A DNA stretch of 64,000 nt from an uncultured bacterium (GTDB lineage: Bacteria > Verrucomicrobiota > Lentisphaeria > Victivallales > UBA1829), in NCBI GenBank assembly GCA_902778895.1, contig CACYZF010000006.1, positions 62,001-126,000 of the forward strand, in the 5' to 3' direction. Of this stretch, positions 42,180-50,006 are shown one piece after another. A model generated the notes under the pieces. The model worked only from the letters and a program-made list of their open reading frames with translations, searched no databases and was not told where the DNA came from. Position 1 is the stretch's first letter; the number at the start of each line of letters is the position of its first letter. The position numbers and the translations under genes are program-made.

Positions 42180-43742
42180 TCAGCGGGGCTTTTCGATCAC
42201 GAACGTGGTGATGGAGAAGGGGGCGAGGCGGACGGAGAGCTTCTTGTCGAGGATCGGGACCGCCGGGATATCCTCGTTCCAGTTCTCGCCCGCGTTCACC
42301 TGGCCGCTGGTGCGGATGACTTTCGCGGACGCGGCGGGGATGCCCGGGAACGCCGCAAGGTCGAACGTCATGGAGCGTTCGTCCGCGGCGCCGTTGACGG
42401 CGACGACCACGATCCTGCCGGATTCACGGTTCCATGCGGCGAGCGTGGAGGGCGAGGAGGCGATGATACGGTCGCCGGGGCGGATGTAGCGCGTGAACTG
42501 GCCGAACGCGTAATAGCGCTTGCCGAGGAGAAGTTTTTCCTCGATGTGGTCGCAGATACCGGTTCCCCAGTATGCCCCCTTGAGGGAGGTGTTGTTGCGT
42601 TCCATGTTGTTGAAATCGGAACGGTGGCGGTCGACGACGAGCCAGATGACCCAGGCGGAAGGCATCATGCCGTTCACGTCGGTGATAATGCGCGATGCGA
42701 GCCAGAGCGGGCTGCCCATGTCGCCCGCCGCCTGTCCGCCGACCGTGCCGATGCCGTCGACCTCGCTCATCCAGAGGTGCTTCTTCTGTTCTTTTGCGAA
42801 TGCCTGGAGTTCGGCGCGGCGGCTGCCTCCGTAGGTGTGCGTATTAATGCGGTCCGTAACTTTTTTCGCTTCGGGGGACAGCGCCTTGAAAGTGTCGATG
42901 GCGAGGTCGATGGAGGTCTCGTCGGCGACGGCGAGCATGATGCCGTCGCGGACGTTACGTTTGCGGAGCGCCTTGTCAAGTTCGACAATGAGGCTGCTCT
43001 TGACTTTGTTGTCTCCGATGTTGCACCCTTCCTGCTTGTTGCTGTATGCGCCCCAGATATTGGAAGATGGTTCGTTGAACGGGTCAATGCTGTTCAGCTT
43101 CATGTGGAGGTCTTCGCGCATGTGCTTCACGACGTCGGCGAGAAACTCGGCGAAAACGGGAATGTATTCAGGTCTGAGGTTGTTTCCCCTGTGTTCGCCC
43201 GCGCCGCCGCTGGAACATCCGCTCCAGGTCATGAAGTACGGCGGGGAGTTGGAGAAGACTTCGACGAGCGCGTCGGGATTGCGTTTGAGGAGCTTCGTGA
43301 GCACGTTCATCTGGTTCTTGTCGCGTTCCCAGTCATATTTGTACAGCACAATGCCGTCGTCGTCGACCTCGAACGATCCGTCCGCGTTTCGGACGGGCTG
43401 CGCGAATCCGGGCATGTTCGAGTCGGAACGCGTGATGTGGCGGTGCGAGGGATCGTCGCCGCCGCCGATGTTGTAGCGCACGATGTTGAGTTTCAGCCCC
43501 TTCGTCTGGTCGAAAAACGCGTCCACGGCGAGGTTCGTGAGCTTGTCGCTGTAGCCGACGCGGTTCGCCCACCAGCAGAGCGAGGTGCCCCAGCCCTCGA
43601 AGACGCCGTCGTTGAACGGCGAACCCTTTGCCGGGTCGAGCACGACGGTCGATGGGGTGCGGCGGTTGGACTGGGCAGAGAGGACCGTGCAGAGCATGGC
43701 TGCGGCGAGGACGAGGATGCGACGGACGGAGGAGGCTTTCAT
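42180..43742 (-). CDS. Secreted GH30 glycosidase, probably endo-beta-1,6-galactanase type
   Basis: 520 residues from the ATG at 43742; the signal MKASSVRRILVLAAAMLCTVLSAQ follows. The N-terminal FEGWGTSLCWWANRVG resembles subfamily GH30_5 endo-beta-1,6-galactanases. The (beta/alpha)8 barrel shows SNSPPYFMTWSG, the acid/base Glu in DPFNEPSS and the nucleophile in LWMSEVDG, and ends with the GH30 side beta-domain (VVVAVNGAA...). It would cut beta-1,6-galactan of arabinogalactan side chains outside the cell. It has its own promoter and terminator. Confidence 0.9.
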   Translation of the reverse strand: MKASSVRRILVLAAAMLCTVLSAQSNRRTPSTVVLDPAKGSPFNDGVFEGWGTSLCWWANRVGYSDKLTNLAVDAFFDQTKGLKLNIVRYNIGGGDDPSHRHITRSDSNMPGFAQPVRNADGSFEVDDDGIVLYKYDWERDKNQMNVLTKLLKRNPDALVEVFSNSPPYFMTWSGCSSGGAGEHRGNNLRPEYIPVFAEFLADVVKHMREDLHMKLNSIDPFNEPSSNIWGAYSNKQEGCNIGDNKVKSSLIVELDKALRKRNVRDGIMLAVADETSIDLAIDTFKALSPEAKKVTDRINTHTYGGSRRAELQAFAKEQKKHLWMSEVDGIGTVGGQAAGDMGSPLWLASRIITDVNGMMPSAWVIWLVVDRHRSDFNNMERNNTSLKGAYWGTGICDHIEEKLLLGKRYYAFGQFTRYIRPGDRIIASSPSTLAAWNRESGRIVVVAVNGAADERSMTFDLAAFPGIPAASAKVIRTSGQVNAGENWNEDIPAVPILDKKLSVRLAPFSITTFVIEKPR

Positions 43743-43790
43743 GGCGGTGGTTCCTTCGTTGAAAGTGAGGTTTTTCGTAAAACTGGCGAT

Positions 43791-43819
43791 ACTATAAAAC
43801 CTAAACCATGAAAAAGCAA
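43791..43819 (-). promoter_or_regulatory. Promoter of the GH30 gene
   Basis: Minus strand: TTGCTT (43819-43814), 17-bp spacer, TATAGT (43796-43791), 48 bp before the ATG. Confidence 0.65.
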
Positions 43820-43877
43820 GCGCGGCAAAGAAAAAAGCCGCAAAAAAGGAAACGGAAGGATCCATGAATCCGCCGGA

Positions 43878-44204
43878 TTAGCGGATTTCCTGTCCGTTAT
43901 CGTCGAACGTGCGGGCGCTGATGACCTCGCATTCGATCGTGTCGTCGTTGGAGGCGGCGGTTTCGCGGACATCGTCCTGTCCGGCGTCGTCCTGCGCGAA
44001 CGGTCCTTCGTAGATGCCGGAACGGCGGCGCGCCTTGCGGCGGAGGTAAAGTTCGAGCGGAGAACTGCCCATGACGGCGTCACAGACGATCCAGCAGACC
44101 CCGGCGATCAGCAGAAGCGGGATCACGATCGCCGCGAAAAGGATCGCGAGGACGACCAGAAGCACGGTTATCCCGGGCGACAGGTTCGTGCGGAAGATTT
44201 GCAT
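43878..44204 (-). CDS. Small membrane protein, unknown
   Basis: 108 residues with GGAGAG eight bases before the ATG. One long hydrophobic segment (residues ~11-42) is followed by a basic patch (LRRKARRRS) and an acidic tail. It probably sits in the inner membrane with the C-terminus in the cytoplasm. No family recognised. It lies between the GH30 gene and a TM1266-like regulator and shows no promoter of its own. Confidence 0.65.
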   Translation of the reverse strand: MQIFRTNLSPGITVLLVVLAILFAAIVIPLLLIAGVCWIVCDAVMGSSPLELYLRRKARRRSGIYEGPFAQDDAGQDDVRETAASNDDTIECEVISARTFDDNGQEIR

Positions 44205-44349
44205 GGGCGTGGCTCTCCGAAAAAAAGGGAATCGAACAGCCCGCCGCGCCTCAGGAGGACAAGTCCTCCACTGCAGTTGTGCGCGGCTTTCGCTCGCGCA
44301 CGCATGGAATGTGCCGAATCAGGCGCGGCGGTGTGAATCGAGGCGGGAA

Positions 44350-44601
44350 TCAGTTCTTCGCGGAAACGATGTTGCAGGAGACTCCGGCGATCTTGCCGAG
44401 TTCGGCTGCGAGCGCGGAGGCAGTTTCCGGGGCGGCGTCCAGAACGACGCTGATGATGCTCACGCCGCGGGAATGGTACGGGATGCCCATGCGTCCGACG
44501 ATGAACTCGCTGTAGGCGTGAAGGATCTTGTTGATCTGGTCGGAAGCGGCGTTGTCCTCGACGATGACGCCGAGCAGGGAAATGCGTTTGGAGTCGTTCA
44601 T
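44350..44601 (-). CDS. TM1266-like small regulator (iron-only hydrogenase system type)
   Basis: 83 residues from the ATG at 44601. The compact ferredoxin-like ACT-type fold shows ISLLGVIVEDNAASDQINKI, EFIVGRMGIPYHSRGVSII and AAELGKIAGVSC, the pattern of the TM1266 family of putative regulators that usually lie next to hydEFG or hydrogenase genes. No hydrogenase or maturase gene is in this window, so here it stands alone. It has its own promoter. Confidence 0.8.
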   Translation of the reverse strand: MNDSKRISLLGVIVEDNAASDQINKILHAYSEFIVGRMGIPYHSRGVSIISVVLDAAPETASALAAELGKIAGVSCNIVSAKN

Positions 44602-44663
44602 GGTGGATGTCCTTTCGTGCGGTTTGAGCGTTGGCGTCCGCGAACCGGAAAGCGCCTTCGGAT

Positions 44664-44691
44664 AATATACACGCGGAACTGGAAAGTACAA
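44664..44691 (-). promoter_or_regulatory. Promoter of the TM1266-like gene
   Basis: Minus strand: TTGTAC (44691-44686), 16-bp spacer, TATATT (44669-44664). Confidence 0.65.
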
Positions 44692-44701
44692 GCGTGAAAC
44701 G

Positions 44702-44738
44702 AAAAAATCCGCGCCTGCCGTGAATGGCGGGCGCGGAC
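44702..44738 (-). terminator. Terminator of the DUF805 gene
   Basis: Minus strand: a 12-bp stem with one mismatch (44738-44727 with 44719-44708), then six T; about 30 bp past the stop. Confidence 0.85.
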
Positions 44739-44768
44739 GGAACGTACTTGGATCAGTACGAAACGAGC

Positions 44769-45131
44769 TTACTCGGCGGAATTGGAGGAACCGGCGGGAG
44801 CGGGACCGTACTGGTTGTCGCCGGCGTTTCCTGCCTGAATGCAGAAGAACAGCGGAACGAGGTATCCGATACCGCAGATGAGGACGCAGATCTGGAGCCA
44901 GCCGGTCTTGCCGACGTCGTGAAGTCTGCGGGTCGTGGCGCCGATGGTAGGGAGCAGGAGAGCGACGCTGAGAACCCAGCCGACGAACGGGATGAGGGAA
45001 AGGATGAAGACGGGGAGGAAATAGAGCCAGTATTCGCGGAGGCTCATTCTGCCTTCGAAGCAGATGTACTGGGTCGTGACGATCTTCTTGAAGTTGTCGA
45101 TGATTTCGTTCGCAGTAATAGCTTGTGCCAT
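44769..45131 (-). CDS. DUF805 membrane protein (YhaH-like)
   Basis: 120 residues. The DUF805 pattern is clear: an N-terminal FEGRMSLREYWLYFLPVF, two or three membrane helices, and TTRRLHDVGKTGWLQ before the last one. These are small inner-membrane proteins of unknown function, common in bacteria. The C-terminus is short and Gly/Ser/Ala-rich. Own promoter and terminator, so a single-gene unit. Confidence 0.9.
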   Translation of the reverse strand: MAQAITANEIIDNFKKIVTTQYICFEGRMSLREYWLYFLPVFILSLIPFVGWVLSVALLLPTIGATTRRLHDVGKTGWLQICVLICGIGYLVPLFFCIQAGNAGDNQYGPAPAGSSNSAE

Positions 45132-45245
45132 GATGATAATACCTTATGTTGTTGGTTTGTATGTGGTAGGTTCGTACGGGCGTTTTCAGAGAACATGCGC
45201 GGCGTTTCCGTTCGGAAAAACGTCAACATCACATGCTTGAAAATA

Positions 45246-45274
45246 ATATAACATTCATCCGGTGAAAAAACAAG
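45246..45274 (-). promoter_or_regulatory. Promoter of the DUF805 gene
   Basis: Minus strand: TTGTTT (45274-45269), 17-bp spacer, TATATT (45251-45246). Confidence 0.6.
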
Positions 45275-45359
45275 GCAAAAACCGTGATTTGTATTCGTTT
45301 TTTCCGGCAAAATCCGGCTATCGTTTAGAAAGTTACATTTTGTCCTGCGATTCCGGGCG

Positions 45360-45399
45360 AAAAAAAAGCCGCGGCGTCCCGGATCGGAACAGCCGCGGC
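45360..45399 (-). terminator. Terminator after the 719-residue membrane protein
   Basis: Minus strand: GCCGCGGC outer stem (45399-45392 with 45375-45368), inner pairs, then eight T; 18 bp past the stop. Confidence 0.9.
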
Positions 45400-45416
45400 C
45401 GTCAGGCTCAGCCGTT

Positions 45417-47576
45417 TCAGTTGTTGAGGAAGAACTTGAAGACGATGAGCAGAACGAGCTGAACGATCAGCACGGCGATCAGGATCCTGAAGACGATGTT
45501 CAGGATGGGGGACTTGACCGCGTCGGGATCGTCGGCCGCGGAGGCCGTGTTCATGCTGTAGAGCGAGAACTTGCCGGGGATGCGCGGGACGTAGGTGAAG
45601 ATGCGGCCGAGTGCGAGCGTGAGGCGCATTTCGCGGTTCAGGGCGCAACCGTTGGCTTCGAGGAAACGCGTGAGGCTGCGGCGGAAGAGCTTCAGGAGCG
45701 AGAGGATCACGAACGGGGCGCAGATGATGATGAAGATGCCGAGGAGAACGGCGAGGATGCGCCAGACGGAGACGCCCTGAAGGCTCTTCGCCATGAATGC
45801 GAAACTGCTGCCCAAGGCCGCGATGCCGACGCCGCCGCCCATGATGAGCATGGGCATGTTGAGGCCGCCTTCCTTCTTGGGCTGGTCGCTGCCCGCGAGC
45901 TTGGCGTCGACGTTTTTCGTGACGTCGGCCTCGAGCGCGTTGGTCTTGGCCGCGAAGTGTTTTTCGGCCTGGGTCTGGATGATGTCGCCGATCCTGTAGA
46001 ACGGCATGAGGATGGCTTCCTTCAGGGAGACAGGCTGCTGAATGAGGTCGGTGATGACGGCGTCCCAGATGAGCCCGTCCGGGGTGTAGAAGACGCCGGA
46101 CTTGCCGACGAAGAGGCGGCGCATGGTGCCGGCGGTGACGGCGACGGCGAGGTCCATGGACTTGACCGCGGGGGCGGTGCCGGTGGTGGCTTTAATATAC
46201 ATCACGCAGACGTTGCTGGTGGCGGCGATCTTCTTGTGCGCGGCGATGTCGTGGACGATCATGCACATGTGGAAGTTGTAGCCGTTCATGACGAGCTTGC
46301 CGGCGAGGATGAAGGAGCGCTTTTCGGGGGAGAACAGCGCCTCCATGTTGATGAAGTTGTTCAGGAACTCGCGGAGGTTGGTCTGGCAGATGATGACCTT
46401 GCGGACGAGGTCGCAGCAGGTGACGTTGTTTGAGACCACGGTGTCCTCGGCGATCATGGCGCGGATGTTTTCGAACGCCTTGGACGCGGCGACCGCGCGG
46501 AGGCGTTCCAGGTCGAGGCCGTCGAGCTTGTCGGTGTTCTTGCGGCCGGTCCAGTCGCCGTAGGGGGCGATGGCGGCTTTGAACGCGATCCATTCGGACT
46601 CGCTGATGGAGGCGGCGTCGCCGGGGACGGCAGCGCGGAACGCCCCGAAGAACGCGGTCAGCGCGCCGGCGCGGTTCGGGTTCACGCGTTCGTTCAGGTG
46701 CAGGATGCACGCCGGATCGGCGGGAGCGAGCGGGGCCTTCTTGAAGAAGTCCTCGACCGAGGAGGAATCGTTGGGGTCGAAGGTGTTCTTCGGGACGCGG
46801 GACGAGGACTCGTGGCCGCCTGCGAAAACGAGCGCGTGGCAGCTCTCGAAATAGTCGTCGACGTCGGCGGCGACGGCCTGGTACGCGCCCCAGAGCCCGG
46901 CGGTGGCGTCCGCGTAGGGGAAGAGCGCGTCCTTGCGGGCGACGCCCTCGTCGGTCCAGGCGAGGAATCCGTTCAGCATTCCTTCGAAGATGTCGAGTTC
47001 GGAAGACCCGATGCCGTCCGCGCCGGAGATGTCCTTCTGCGTGCCGACAGCGGCCATGGCGAACTTGATGCATTCGGCGGTGATCGCGTCCTCGACCGGG
47101 CCGGGCGGGATGATGCCGTCGCCGTTCTGGAGGGCATTGGAAACGAGCGTCTTGAACTCGTTGATCTGTTCGATGGTGATCTCCGAATCCGTTTTCGCGC
47201 CGATGCGCTTCAGCGCGAGCTGGGCGGTCTCCTTCGCGCGGAGTCCGTCGGGATCCTCGGCGTTCAACGAGGCGAGGCGGAGCGCGGGGGCGGCGGTGAT
47301 GAAGTCGGAGAGGTCGGAGACGGTGGAGATGACCCATTTGAGGAGGCCTCGGACATCCTTCACATGGATGCGGCCGGAGGCGTCCTGCGGGATCAGAGCG
47401 AGGAATTCGGCGGGGCAGAGCAGGTTTTTGGCGGGGATGCTGGTGAGCGTCCAGTGCGCCGGATCGAGCTCGTAGGCGTTGCGGAAGTCGTTCGCGGATT
47501 CGATGACGAGCTGGGAGGAGCCGCCGATGCGGCGGAACTTCATGCTGGTCTCGCTGACGTTTTCAGGATTGTTCAT
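45417..47576 (-). CDS. Large membrane protein of unknown function
   Basis: 719 residues. The first ~500 are soluble, with a GGXGSS-poor but helix-rich body, a Ser/Asp stretch near 260, and no recognised domain. Three or four hydrophobic helices follow (about 548-575, 585-615 and 692-718), with a soluble loop between the last two. No signal peptide, so the large domain is probably cytoplasmic. Its start overlaps the end of the WecA-like gene by 14 bp and the two must be cotranscribed; a link to surface-polymer assembly is therefore possible but not shown. Confidence 0.8.
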   Translation of the reverse strand: MNNPENVSETSMKFRRIGGSSQLVIESANDFRNAYELDPAHWTLTSIPAKNLLCPAEFLALIPQDASGRIHVKDVRGLLKWVISTVSDLSDFITAAPALRLASLNAEDPDGLRAKETAQLALKRIGAKTDSEITIEQINEFKTLVSNALQNGDGIIPPGPVEDAITAECIKFAMAAVGTQKDISGADGIGSSELDIFEGMLNGFLAWTDEGVARKDALFPYADATAGLWGAYQAVAADVDDYFESCHALVFAGGHESSSRVPKNTFDPNDSSSVEDFFKKAPLAPADPACILHLNERVNPNRAGALTAFFGAFRAAVPGDAASISESEWIAFKAAIAPYGDWTGRKNTDKLDGLDLERLRAVAASKAFENIRAMIAEDTVVSNNVTCCDLVRKVIICQTNLREFLNNFINMEALFSPEKRSFILAGKLVMNGYNFHMCMIVHDIAAHKKIAATSNVCVMYIKATTGTAPAVKSMDLAVAVTAGTMRRLFVGKSGVFYTPDGLIWDAVITDLIQQPVSLKEAILMPFYRIGDIIQTQAEKHFAAKTNALEADVTKNVDAKLAGSDQPKKEGGLNMPMLIMGGGVGIAALGSSFAFMAKSLQGVSVWRILAVLLGIFIIICAPFVILSLLKLFRRSLTRFLEANGCALNREMRLTLALGRIFTYVPRIPGKFSLYSMNTASAADDPDAVKSPILNIVFRILIAVLIVQLVLLIVFKFFLNN

Positions 47577-48681
47577 GGTGGGGTGTCTCCTGGTTGTCGT
47601 TTTGTTTGGGTATCGTTTGAAATTGCAGTAATGTCAGGATCAGAAGAATCACCGCGCCCTGCGCCAGCAGCACGAAGCACGTGCGGGCATCGCCCCAGAG
47701 CAGGGGAATCGCACCCAGTCCGGCCACGATCGACAGCAGGTGGATGATCCGGACGGCCTGCGGACGGGTGAGGCCCATCCGCACGAACCGGTGCGAGATA
47801 TGGTTGTGGTCGCCGATGTAGAACGGCTTATGGTTGTGCAGGCGGATGAGCACGACCGCGAAGGCGTCGAAGATCGGGACGGCGAGGATGAAGAACGGGA
47901 TCAGGATGGCGTATTTTCCCGCGGCGACCTCCGGATTGTAGTAGGTCACGCGGGCGCTGACGACGGCCAGCAGGAATCCGACCAGATGGCTGCCCGCGTC
48001 GCCCATGAAAATCGACGCCGGAGCCTTGTTGAAAAGCCAGAAGCCGCAGCACGCGCCCGCCGAACACGCCGAGAGCGCCGCCACGAAGAACTGGCCGTTG
48101 ATCCACGCCGCAACAGCGAAGAAGAGAAAGGCAATCGCCGCCGTGCCGACGGACAGCCCGTCCATGTTGTCGAAGAAGTTCATGGCGTTCATGATGAAGA
48201 CGATCCAGAAGACGGAGATCGGGACCGTGAGGAACGGCGAGGAAATGAATGCCGTGATATGCAGGCCGCCGAAAAAAACCATGGCGAACGCGATGAGGAA
48301 CTGTCCGGCGAACTTGAACGAGGCGCGCATGGCGTGTTTGTCGTCGATCACGCCCAGGACGACCGCCGCGACCGCGCAGACGCAGATCATGGCGAACTCG
48401 CCGGAGATGTTGCGGAAGCCGCCTGGGAGCTCTTCCGGGAACCGTCCCGGCACGGCGAGGAGCGCGGCCGCGCCCGCCAGAACCGGAGCCAGCCACGCGA
48501 TCAGGATCGCCACGCCGCCCAGCAGCGGAGTCGCTTTCCCGTGCAGCTTGTGCCCTTCGGATTTCGGCACGTCCATGATCCCGGTACGGCGCGCGAGGAC
48601 CCGGCAGAGCGGCACGACAGGCAACGAGATCAGAAACGACGCCGCGAAGGCCGCCGCATACAGCCAGAGATAATGGTTCAC
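47563..48681 (-). CDS. WecA/TagO-like undecaprenyl-phosphate sugar-1-phosphate transferase
   Basis: 372 residues with about ten membrane helices. GNT-family motifs: KLHGKATPLLGGVAI, GVIDDKHAMRASFKFAGQ (the DD pair), MNAMNFFDNMDGLSVG, FMGDAGSHLVGF and GDHNHISHRFVRMG (the HxxHR-type block at the end). It transfers HexNAc-1-phosphate to undecaprenyl phosphate to start O-antigen, teichoic or other surface polymer synthesis. It is not MraY: the final HIHH-type block is of the WecA/TagO kind. Own promoter upstream. Confidence 0.9.
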   Translation of the reverse strand: MNHYLWLYAAAFAASFLISLPVVPLCRVLARRTGIMDVPKSEGHKLHGKATPLLGGVAILIAWLAPVLAGAAALLAVPGRFPEELPGGFRNISGEFAMICVCAVAAVVLGVIDDKHAMRASFKFAGQFLIAFAMVFFGGLHITAFISSPFLTVPISVFWIVFIMNAMNFFDNMDGLSVGTAAIAFLFFAVAAWINGQFFVAALSACSAGACCGFWLFNKAPASIFMGDAGSHLVGFLLAVVSARVTYYNPEVAAGKYAILIPFFILAVPIFDAFAVVLIRLHNHKPFYIGDHNHISHRFVRMGLTRPQAVRIIHLLSIVAGLGAIPLLWGDARTCFVLLAQGAVILLILTLLQFQTIPKQNDNQETPHHEQS

Positions 48682-48749
48682 GATGAAAAAACCTCTTGTT
48701 CCGGAAATAGAAAAGGAGCGGTTCGCGCTCCCGTGCGATACATTTTGAT

Positions 48750-48778
48750 AATATATCGTAAAGGGAACGGAAAGTCAA
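48750..48778 (-). promoter_or_regulatory. Promoter of the WecA-like operon
   Basis: Minus strand: TTGACT (48778-48773), 17-bp spacer, TATATT (48755-48750), 69 bp before the ATG. Confidence 0.8.
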
Positions 48779-48835
48779 GCAAAAAGGCGGAAATTTGTTT
48801 TGCGGAGGGGAGGGCGCGGCGGCTTTTGCCGGAGT

Positions 48836-49975
48836 TCAGGATCCGGTTCCGAGTTCTTCCGTCTCCCGCTGAAAGCTTTCCGCCTCCTCGTGTTCCATTT
48901 CCTCTTCCTCGCGGATGCGGCGCTCCATCGCTTCTTCCTCGCGGACGCGGCGTTCCTCCTGTTCCTCCAATGCCTCTATGACGTGTTCGCGATAGCGGTC
49001 GTAGAGGTTCACATGGTGGTCGTTGACGAACGAGATTGCGGAGATATCGGTTTCCATGTCGGGGTAGAGCAGCGCGTCCGTGAACGGGATCCCGAAGAGG
49101 AGCCAGAGCCCCAGCCCGATGGCGAGGAACGGCCCGAACGCGAATCCGCGGCGGCGGAACTTCGGGTGTCTGAGCGTATAGACCGGCATGAAGACGACGG
49201 CGATCAGGGAACCTGCGAGCATGATCCAGAGCGCGGGGAGCGCGCCGAGCGCGGCGGCCAGTCCGGCGATCAGCTTCACGTCGCCCAGACCGAACGCCTC
49301 GCGTTTCATGGCTTTTTCGCCGAGCCACGCGAAGAGCGTCAGAAGCGTGCCGAAGAGCCCGGCGGTCACGACGGAGATCAGGAATCCGCGCCAGTCGAGC
49401 AGATGCGGATACAGCCCGACGCCGTGGACCAGGTGGTACAGCGGCGCGAGGATCAGGAGCGAGTACGTGAGCTCGTTCGGGATCAGGCGCACTTTCATGT
49501 CGATCAGTGCCGCCGGATAGGCAACGGAGATGGTCAGGAAGTAGATGAACATCGCCGGGAGCGGGAGCTTGAAGTGCAGGACGTACACGAACGATGCCAT
49601 GTACATGAGCCCGACGAGCATTTCTCCAATCAGGTAGCGCGGCGAGATCGGCGCGTGACACCAGCGGCATTTGCCTCGCAGGCACAGATAACTGAAGATC
49701 GGGATGTTCTCCCAGACCGATATCTTGTGGTCGCAGACCGTGCAGTGCGACGGCGGCGAGACCAGGCTCATGCCGAGCGGAAGCCGGTAGATGCAGACGT
49801 TCAGGAACGACCCGATGCAGCACCCGAACCAGAACGCGACGAACGCGAAGAAGACCGGATATTCGTGCATGGCTTCGGAGAAGACGGCCGGATCGAAGAT
49901 CGCGATCCCGGGGGCGTCCGAGAAGAGGCTCCTGATCGTATCAAGGATGATGTCAAGCGTGGATGTTGCTTCCAT
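48836..49975 (-). CDS. Type IV prepilin peptidase / N-methyltransferase (A24 family) with a charged tail
   Basis: 379 residues. The N-terminal GSFLNVCIYRLP and two zinc-type CxxC pairs (CTVC, CRWC) precede eight or so membrane helices. The two catalytic aspartates are in ALIDMKVRLIP and FGLGDVKLI. It cleaves and N-methylates prepilins or type II pseudopilins. The last ~60 residues are a Glu/Arg heptad helix (EEQEERRVREEEAMERRIRE) not normally present in PilD. It is the last gene of the minus-strand run from 55310; no pilin gene is visible nearby. Confidence 0.92.
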   Translation of the reverse strand: MEATSTLDIILDTIRSLFSDAPGIAIFDPAVFSEAMHEYPVFFAFVAFWFGCCIGSFLNVCIYRLPLGMSLVSPPSHCTVCDHKISVWENIPIFSYLCLRGKCRWCHAPISPRYLIGEMLVGLMYMASFVYVLHFKLPLPAMFIYFLTISVAYPAALIDMKVRLIPNELTYSLLILAPLYHLVHGVGLYPHLLDWRGFLISVVTAGLFGTLLTLFAWLGEKAMKREAFGLGDVKLIAGLAAALGALPALWIMLAGSLIAVVFMPVYTLRHPKFRRRGFAFGPFLAIGLGLWLLFGIPFTDALLYPDMETDISAISFVNDHHVNLYDRYREHVIEALEEQEERRVREEEAMERRIREEEEMEHEEAESFQRETEELGTGS

Positions 49976-50006
49976 GTCCGGCGTGTCCGTTCGGTTCGTT
50001 TTCCAC

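Noticed and set aside
44205-44349. Minus-strand hairpins (GGAGGAC-AA-GTCCTCC and GTGCGCG/CGCGCAC) near TGTTCGATTCCC, suggestive of a tRNA such as selC
   Set aside because: The stems do not form an acceptor arm or a seven-base anticodon loop, and there is no CCA or discriminator in the right place. They are more likely 3'-end hairpins of the TM1266-like gene.
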